The notes beneath the pieces are model-generated. The model saw only the letters and a list, made by a program, of their open reading frames with translations, was not told the DNA's origin and did not search any database. Positions 57,304 through 64,000 of a stretch of 64,000 nucleotides of DNA are shown one piece after another; positions within the stretch are counted from its first letter, which is position 1, and every line of letters begins with the position of its first letter. The stretch comes from Ophiostoma sp. CBS 140.51. Lineage: Eukaryota; Ascomycota; Sordariomycetes; Ophiostomatales; Ophiostomataceae. A program made the translations under genes and the position numbers. The stretch is from the NCBI GenBank assembly GCA_029298735.1, contig JANSLP010000001.1, forward strand, positions 1 through 64,000, in the 5' to 3' direction.

Positions 57304-58659
57304 TTAGCGTCGTGGTGCCAGGTAGCGGTGGACGTTGGGATCGTTTGCTGCTGGGCCCGAGGGACCTGTCGGACGGCGGTCAAGACGCTTGACAACTGCA
57401 CCCAATACGGCCTTGAGGATACCGTCGGCTGTGAGGCCGAGTGCTGTGCTTGGTCCACTGCCGCCCGCTGCGCTGCCATCGTGGTTCATGCTCACAAAGG
57501 CATCCCATGTGACCGTGTCGACCATGTCGCGAAGACCACCTGCCACGTCTTGGCCCAGGTTGTCGTCCAGGTGCTGCAGGTAGGCGGCGGCTTCGGGCTC
57601 GGTACCGACCTGGAAGAACTGCACACCGACTTGGAATGGGGGAGCGTCAAGGCCGTCAAGCTTCTTGGCGGCGCGCACGAGGACGCTGTCCAGATCGTCT
57701 GTAGGCACACCGTCTGTAATGACAATCATGTTGACGGGCTTGATGTCCTCCGGGTCCGGATCGCCGTACTCGCCGCGCTGCTCCATCTCGTTTCGCTTGG
57801 CCTCGTAGTAGCGCAGGTAGGGCTGGAAGATGTTGTGCAGGCGCGTGCCTGTGGGTGTGGCACCACCCGGCTTGACGGTCTGGAAGATGCGTGCCACCGA
57901 GGCGGCGTCCGTCACATTGTGGTAGCCACCGGTTGCCTTTCCGGGCGGTACACGAGCCTGCTGGCCACCACCCTGTGCCGGCGTGTTCTTGTGATTTAAA
58001 AAGTAAATGTCGATACCGTCGGCGTCGTGCTGTGTGCAGATTGGGGTGATGTTGGCCAGGACAGCCTGGACCTCGCGCCAGGGGCGGCCCGCCATGGATC
58101 CGGAGTCGTCAATGACGAAGATGGTGTCGAACATGGACAAAAAGGCGTATGGGTCTTCGGCAGATCGGACATTGTCAATCGTTGGGCGGACCGAGGCAGA
58201 CGAGCGCTGGGAGGGAGATGGCGAGGCTGGACGGATAGAAAACCCGATTGCGGGCGCAGGGGCTGCAGCAGGTGCGGCAGCCGGGGCTGGGGCGGCTATT
58301 GGGCTGCTACCGGGAAGCTCTGATATCGCCGAGTAGGGCGGGGGAGGCTCGTTGGCTACAAAATATGTTAGGAACAGAGAAGAAACAAGACGTTTTAAGA
58401 AGCCACAGGATGCTGGGTACTGCATACATGGAGGACGTCTTGTCGGCTCTGGGAAGCCTGAGCGGCTGCTTGGGGCCACCGGTGAAGACGATGCATTGAT
58501 GCCACGAGTGGCACTGGAGGGAGCTCTTGAGGAGGACGAGGATGCGCCGCCCGGAGAAACGGGGCTCATGGGGCCATCGCCATTTCGAGAGGGCGATTTT
58601 CGGAGGCTGTTTTTGAGCGAGCCGAAAAAGGACTTGCGCACGCCGTCGCGGTCGGACAT
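57304..58659 (-). CDS. VWA-domain protein with PPxY motif
   Basis: Two exons (58428-58659 and 57304-58355) around a 72-base intron (GTATGC, branch CTAAC, TAG) give 427 residues. The intron is stop-free and in frame. The N-terminus is Ser/Pro-rich and basic (SFFGSLKNSLRKSPSR). Splicing creates PSNEPPPPYSA; PPPY at 82-85 is a WW-domain ligand of the kind bound by Rsp5/Nedd4 ubiquitin ligases. A von Willebrand A domain (about 152-370) has the metal-site motif DDSGS at 160-164, GATPTGTRLH and VITDGVP. A Gly-rich C-tail follows. Such proteins are widespread and uncharacterised in fungi. A ubiquitin-adaptor role is only inferred from PPPY. Confidence 0.87.
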   Translation of the reverse strand: MSDRDGVRKSFFGSLKNSLRKSPSRNGDGPMSPVSPGGASSSSSRAPSSATRGINASSSPVAPSSRSGFPEPTRRPPCMQYPASCGFLKRLVSSLFLTYFVANEPPPPYSAISELPGSSPIAAPAPAAAPAAAPAPAIGFSIRPASPSPSQRSSASVRPTIDNVRSAEDPYAFLSMFDTIFVIDDSGSMAGRPWREVQAVLANITPICTQHDADGIDIYFLNHKNTPAQGGGQQARVPPGKATGGYHNVTDAASVARIFQTVKPGGATPTGTRLHNIFQPYLRYYEAKRNEMEQRGEYGDPDPEDIKPVNMIVITDGVPTDDLDSVLVRAAKKLDGLDAPPFQVGVQFFQVGTEPEAAAYLQHLDDNLGQDVAGGLRDMVDTVTWDAFVSMNHDGSAAGGSGPSTALGLTADGILKAVLGAVVKRLDRRPTGPSGPAANDPNVHRYLAPRR

Positions 58660-61600
58660 AGCTTTGTGATGTCACAAAGACAGGATAAGGGCGAGGGTTC
58701 AAGAGAGGAGAAACTAATCCGAGTTGCTTTCCTGATGCTGTGTTTGTGCTTTTTGGTCGTTGTTTACTGGGCCGAAGAGGTTGTTTGTCGCGAGAGAAGC
58801 TTTAGTGGGGCACTTTGTAGATGCGTGAGCGAGGGGAAGATGCTTGTCGCAAATTTGACAGGTCTTAGCTTCGGATTGTTGAGGGCGACGAAGGGTGTCG
58901 AGGATTGTTGGTTTGGTGGCGGGAGAACGTAGATACGGTCACGGTGAACTCTTCAAGAAAACGGCAACGCAAAGGCACGAGGTTAGGTGAGGGGTTCTTT
59001 TGGCTTTTTAAAGGGAGAGGGGCACGCGAATGAGATGGAGGCTCAATCAGTTTCTTGGGGGAAGGCTCGCAGGTTCCGTTCCTTCCTGTTCTTGGCGACC
59101 TTGCCCGCTTTCCGAAATGAGAAAGACCAACTGTGGCGGATGGGGAGCAGCACTTGCTAGCCTCGTTGCACTTTCCTGAAAATGCAAAGGTATGACGGAA
59201 AATGGAGCTTGAAAAGTTTCAAGCAACCCCGTAGTGACTGTGTTTTCGTGCCTTGCCGGCTGTGGTAGTGAGAGGCTGGCGGTGACAAAGGAAAGAGCGA
59301 ATCGCTGTCGTCGCAAAGTAGGCGACGGATGGAAGGCACTCACGAGGTCAATGACGATTCATGTGGCCTCGTGGTTTCCCTCAATCGCGGTTCTGAATCT
59401 CTTCGCTGCCTCGCTCTAACCTTTGTCTCTCTCCAGTTCTGCCACCCCAAAATACTACAATTACGCACTTGCTCTTGCCTCTATTGTCATGAAGTATCCC
59501 GTCTGCCTCGTCTCTAAATTTTGCTATCAATCTGGTATCGATCGCGAAAATCGAGATGGACGACGCAAAGGCCAGCCTGGTTGTCGCCGACACGACAAGC
59601 ACAAACACAGCACCAACAGACCCCATATTGCTACTAGCGGGAAGCCTAACGGGGCGCAGCGGGCGGCAGGGGATTTTTGCGGGACTGGATTGGTTCGAGC
59701 GATCGAGGTACCACGAGTCGAGAAATTGAATAAAAAAGGCAAGGGATAGAGTGCCATCAGGGACTCTGTACCTGTCAGCAAGCAGGCAGCGGGCGTTCTG
59801 GAAAAGTCGGACGAGACGAAAGAGGTTTTGGCCAGAGAGAATGTGCAAATCCTCAAACGAGGTAGACAAGTATCTCCGTATCCCGTATTGTCGATGTGCA
59901 CTGTCTATCGCCGTCTTGTGTACGAAGTTATGTGCGCCTTCCGTAACAAGTGTGTTTGCTGCTCCTTCTTCGCGGGGCTCCGCCTAGCCATTTAGGCAGG
60001 TTCACAGCCACAGGCCCGTTGGAGGTCTAGCCTCGCGCTCTCTTGCAAATGATCAAAGTGCCTTCTCAGGCACAATCGACTTAGCCACAGTCCAGTGGAT
60101 TGGATGCCGGACTTTTCTGTTCTCTTTTACTCTCTTTTTATGTTCTTTCGGAGAAGTAAGATTTAAAACTATCAGGACGAATACATGGCGTGCGGCTGTA
60201 TTCTGTGCAACTCTTCCCTTCCGAATTATACCCTCTGTGGTGAACGGTAGGAAGGCACGACGTCATTGGTAAGACAGTTCTTTCCCGTGGACCATGTCTT
60301 ACAAAATCTCGAGGGGCACTCCGAACCAGTATGGGCTCAAGAGCATCAGGAAAGACCTCGTTTGCTCTTTCTCTTTGCTCTTTCTCTTTGCTCTTTCTCT
60401 TTGCTCTTTCTCTTTGCTCACACAACTGCTAGGCCCAGTCGTTCGTACTTGCCCTCCTTTCTGTCGACGTCCATCGGCCACTGGTCGGCGGTTCCACCAC
60501 CTTCATTGCTCCTTCTCTTTTCATGAGACGCTTGGTGCGCTGTATTAACCACTCTAATTTGGAGTCTTTCCTTCCCATTTGGAGCCCCAAGCAAAGGTCT
60601 CACACCGCCTGAATTTCTGCCCTCTTTTCCCTCTGTCCCCTCTTTGTCGTATTCCCACTGCTGGGGTCCTGTTGCATTAGCCCAGCTTCTAGTGCTTGAC
60701 TCCCGTGCCACGCATCATCATCTCCACTGAAACAAGTTTGCCAAGAATATGTCTCGTCCGTCTCAACCTTTTTTTGAGCAACAAAACCTTCAAGGGAGCA
60801 AAGTCGGCAGCTGTTCCTGGCGGATTTGGGGAGATAGGAAAGAGAGTGAGCTGCTGCTTCCCAAAACTGAACCATTGCGTACGAGGGATCGCAGTTTCCT
60901 GTCTCGTCTGCAGCTCGCCACATCAGGAAGGAAAGGCACACCACGATAGCTCCTTCTGAAGCTTGTATCTATCTGTACGTATGCCGCAGCGTTCAGGGGG
61001 AAAGTAAACCCATCGTTAAAGGAAGATCACTTCTCTTATTATGATCACTTTGCCCTCTCATGATATTCTTTGTGTCCTTGACGCTTTTCCGCCCTGCCCT
61101 CCGCCATCTCTATCACAATGTGGACATCGCATGTCAAGCTAGCTCCGTGGCCGAACGAGGGCCAACGCCGCTCATTCTTTGCTGGCCGCTTGCCTCAACG
61201 TGATCACACTATTGGCTGATGGCCTCTTTTCGACATCTCCCTTTCTTTGAGGTTTTCCCTTTGTCACATCAAACGACGCCAAAACGCCATTCGGTGCACG
61301 CCATCTCCTCGCTGAGCAAATGAAGCAAACGAACAAATAAAAAAGGTGGATGTTTTCAGAATCGCCCATGCGCTGATAGAAATCCACATTCTCAAGCCGT
61401 TATTTGCCTTTCCTGTCTAAGAGTCCGAATGTGAGAAACAGATGAAAACTAGGCCGTGACACCGTTTAAAAACAAAGCAAAAAGCAATTCAGGCCCATCC
61501 CTTTTTCTAGTTGTAATTTTTTTTGTTGTTGATTGGTGGTAAGGCGAAGGTGAAAATGAGTGCAGGAAACCAGCACAGTCCATGATTGGACGTGGGAAAC

Positions 61601-62469
61601 CCGCTTGTGATGCAAACTGCCACAACCTGTGATGGATTATGGGAAGAGTCGAGATGCGAAAAGAGAAGAGGAAAACACGACCCAAATGATGATGAGCCAC
61701 CAATGGCCAAAATCGACGGTGAGAACCAAGATCAAAATGAAAGCAGATGGGAGACAGCCTAATGAGTTCCAGCAAGCTTACAAGGCTACGCAATGAGAAT
61801 GCGTTCCAAGTGCCGCTATTGTCAAAAGCAACTGCCGAGATCGGTAGATGCTCACGAAAGTTGACCCTCCGCCCACTGACCATGCTCTCTTCTCAAGTTC
61901 CCAAACCTCCGATTCTTTCAAAACTGCAGCCACAGGGCAATAAGGGAAGAAAAATAAACCTTAGCCAATAAGACCGTCAAGAAACGGCTGATCGTTCTGA
62001 TGAGCAGCTGTTGCATGCCTTAGGAATACAAAGTTGTTCCTGTGAAATCCATCGTCCCACTGCCAGCACCCTGTTTGTTGCTCACCACAGAAGGTAAGAC
62101 ACATCTAAGGCAAGATGGTCAGGACAAGGTAACAAAGCAACTCTCATCGGTAAAATGTTAAAAAAATATTAAGCACTCATGAAAAAAATCGAGTGTCGTC
62201 GACTATAAAAAAAAGAAATTTGCGTTGGCTGATCAACTGCCAAGTGGTCGTCTCGCATTATTCTTGACGTTTGTCCGAAAGGCAAAGAGACATGATGCGG
62301 CGGGAAATGTTGCGAATTGAGCGAGATCATCGTCATTTTGTCAACTGTTATAGGCCAAGCCGCATTGGCCGAAAAAAAGGTGGTCATGGTTCCAAGCCAA
62401 CCAAAAGAACAACCGTTGCTTCACTCTTTACAGAGTTGACGCTCGAGCCCGCCTCGTAGGAGATGCGCT
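58660..62469. promoter_or_regulatory. 3.8 kb gene-free spacer between VWA and LARP1-like genes
   Basis: The longest gene-free stretch in the window, between two minus-strand genes. It holds the VWA promoter and the LARP1-like 3' UTR. A minus-strand frame at 59381-59869 (162 codons) and others near 61449-61883 have no recognisable domains. A 13-base tandem repeat lies at 60361-60419. No transposon ends, tRNA or rRNA were seen. Confidence 0.45.
60361..60419. repeat. 13-base tandem repeat TTTGCTCTTTCTC
   Basis: Four exact head-to-tail copies plus a partial fifth (TTTGCTC) in otherwise unique intergenic DNA. The copies are identical, suggesting recent expansion. Confidence 0.85.
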
Positions 62470-64000
62470 CTAAGCACGAGAGTCACCGTTTACCCGCTTA
62501 GAGGACTGGGACTCGGACAGCTGCTTGGCCTCCGTGTGGTGCGGGATGAAGACGGCCGGGTAGGGTCTGGTGTTGCCCGAGTTGAACAGCACCTGGTTGT
62601 AGTAATGTAAGAGTTGCTTCAGGCCAAAGTCGTTGGGCGAGCTGCGGCGGGCATCCTCGAGCGCAAAGGTCCGGAAGTCCTCGTACATGCGGACGTTGAA
62701 CTTGTCGGGAAGACAGTGAGACCAGAAACGGTACAGGTGCTTCATCGTAGCCGGAACTTCACCGCCCTTGGCAGATGACCGCTGCTCAAGAGCTCTGGCG
62801 CGCAGCTCGGGGTAGGGCTCCTCGCCAATCTTGCGGCCAGCAGCCTGCTGGCCCGAAGACTCATCAGACGAGTTCTTGGCACCATTAGCGCCAGAGCCGT
62901 TCACCTGTGACTGATCGGACCAGTCCGCGCCGGTGGCGGCAGAGTCAGCCTCAGATCCGACGAGGACAACCAGCTTCTCGACCTGCTCATCCGGGTACGT
63001 CTGGTAATCCTCCAGTGTGGTGGGCGCCCCGGTGGTGCCGCTCGGTGAGAAATCGGGCACCGTGGCAGAAAGCTGGCTCTCGCCACTGCGGTTCGGCCGA
63101 CCGTTGGGCTCAGCACCGCTGGCGCTAACAGGGCTCGCGTAGTCGTGGACGCCGTTATCATGAGACTGGTACATCATCTCGTTGCCGTTCACCGGGTAAG
63201 CTGGCGGCGAAAACATAGGCTGCTGCAGCATGGTCGGGTAGGCGCCGTTCATAATAGGATGGCCATAGTGTGTCTGGTGGGGGCGGTTGGCCGAGCGGAA
63301 CAGGACCGTTCTAAGGTCCGGGCCAGGCTTGCGGGCCTCCTCATCGCGGTCCTCGTGGGGCATCACGAAGTTGTTCCACAGATAGCGTGAGCGAATCCAT
63401 TCGTTCTGCTCCTGGTCGACAACGTAGTCCAGTTGCTCGGACTGCTCGCAGGCGGCCCGGATGAAGTCAATTGAAGGAGCAAGCTCCGACATTCTCTTGA
63501 ACTTGGCAATGACGGACAGGGGGACGAAGCCTTGGTCGTTCATCTTTTTGCGCAGGAAAACATCCTTGACGAGGTTATCCAGGGAGAAGTAGTACTCGAC
63601 CTGAAGGGTCAAACCATGGACCAGCTCAGCATCCATGTAGGGGTTGAATGCCGAGACAGTGTACTGCGGCATCTGGAACTCGGCAGGGCCGTTCATAACG
63701 CCGTGAGAAAGGTGACCCTGCACTCTGGAGTTGTTGTTGCCCATGCCATTCTGGAGGCGGTTGTTGTACGAAATCGGGCCTTGCGCAGCCAACTGAGCCC
63801 GCGAGGCGTTTCTTCCTCCAACCCGCACAGAGTTGTGCTGGGCGCCATACGAATACTGCTGGGCAGGGGGGTTGAACGGGGCCGCCGTGGGTGGCAGCAC
63901 AGCAGTGCTGCTGCTGTAGGAGTTCGGTGGCACTCTCTGTCCGTTAGGCTGGTACGTCGAGTGACCGATGTGCTGGTTGTTCTGCGTAGAACCAACGCCA
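62470..64000 (-). CDS. LARP1-like La-motif RNA-binding protein, 5' part missing
   Basis: The frame is open from the stop codon at 62470 to the window edge, so the N-terminus and start lie outside. A La motif (DAELVHGLTLQVEYYFSLDN, NDQGFVPLSVIAKFKRM, FIRAACEQSEQLDYVV) has the winged-helix pattern with the aromatic residues that hold RNA 3' ends. The C-terminus carries a DM15-type repeat (FWSHCLPDKFNVRMYEDF, then LLHYYNQVLFN), which marks LARP1 and binds the cap of 5'-terminal pyrimidine mRNAs in animals. Between them is a Ser/Gly/Asn-rich linker with acidic stretches. No RRM follows the La motif, which separates it from genuine La (Lhp1) and from LARP7. A role in translation or mRNA stability is inferred. 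Confidence 0.92.
   Translation of the reverse strand, partial: GVGSTQNNQHIGHSTYQPNGQRVPPNSYSSSTAVLPPTAAPFNPPAQQYSYGAQHNSVRVGGRNASRAQLAAQGPISYNNRLQNGMGNNNSRVQGHLSHGVMNGPAEFQMPQYTVSAFNPYMDAELVHGLTLQVEYYFSLDNLVKDVFLRKKMNDQGFVPLSVIAKFKRMSELAPSIDFIRAACEQSEQLDYVVDQEQNEWIRSRYLWNNFVMPHEDRDEEARKPGPDLRTVLFRSANRPHQTHYGHPIMNGAYPTMLQQPMFSPPAYPVNGNEMMYQSHDNGVHDYASPVSASGAEPNGRPNRSGESQLSATVPDFSPSGTTGAPTTLEDYQTYPDEQVEKLVVLVGSEADSAATGADWSDQSQVNGSGANGAKNSSDESSGQQAAGRKIGEEPYPELRARALEQRSSAKGGEVPATMKHLYRFWSHCLPDKFNVRMYEDFRTFALEDARRSSPNDFGLKQLLHYYNQVLFNSGNTRPYPAVFIPHHTEAKQLSESQSSKRVNGDSRA

Noticed and set aside
59381..59869. 162-codon minus-strand frame in the VWA to LARP1-like spacer
   Set aside because: No domain or intron pattern. 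It probably lies in the VWA promoter region.
1..64000. tRNA, rRNA, CRISPR and transposon signals
   Set aside because: I looked for B-box-like GGTTCGA sites on both strands, direct-repeat spacer arrays, terminal inverted repeats and transposase or reverse transcriptase motifs. The few GGTTCGA matches lacked the rest of the box or a cloverleaf, and nothing else was found.

Overview
The window looks like nuclear DNA of a filamentous ascomycete, most probably a Sordariomycete. The evidence is short introns (mostly 56-104 nt) with GTAAGT/GTATGT-type donors, CTAAC/CTGAC branch sites and CAG/TAG acceptors; a HET-C protein; an orotidine-5'-phosphate decarboxylase with a long low-complexity insertion; and single-copy housekeeping genes typical of that class. 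An assignment near the Ophiostomatales is a guess. I saw no transposon, rRNA, tRNA or CRISPR array. Nineteen protein genes can be supported; the last runs off the right edge. Most exon joins below were checked by frame and splice signals read from the sequence.

Layout, left to right: a single-pass membrane protein with glycosyltransferase-like features (-), ribosomal protein L26 (+), a 4E-T-like candidate eIF4E-binding protein (-), dynactin p150 (+), SRP19 (-), a coiled-coil/NYN/CCCH protein (-), a Zn2Cys6 transcription factor (-), OMP decarboxylase (-), phosphatidylinositol synthase (+), a divergent Fet3 ferroxidase (-) and Ftr1 iron permease (+) pair, a BTB-like protein (-), a mitochondrial-type PP2C phosphatase (+), HET-C (-), fatty acid 2-hydroxylase (+), an RBM39-like splicing factor (+), an unrecognised 730-residue coiled-coil protein (+), a VWA-domain protein (-) and a LARP1-like La-motif protein (-, partial). 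Spacers are large (1-4 kb) between divergent genes or after tandem genes, often pyrimidine-rich, and short between convergent genes.

The clearest functional unit is the FET3-FTR1 pair: two subunits of the high-affinity reductive iron uptake complex transcribed from one 0.9 kb shared promoter that contains GATA-type sites. Several other genes act in RNA or translation control (L26, the 4E-T-like protein, the NYN/CCCH protein, the RBM39-like factor, the LARP1-like protein), but nothing in the sequence shows that they are co-regulated. The most interesting less-described items are the NYN plus triple-CCCH architecture resembling metazoan Regnase, the fungal protein with a 4E-binding motif at its N-terminus, 60-nt stop-free introns in both halves of the iron uptake pair, and a membrane protein that looks like a glycosyltransferase without its DXD motif.
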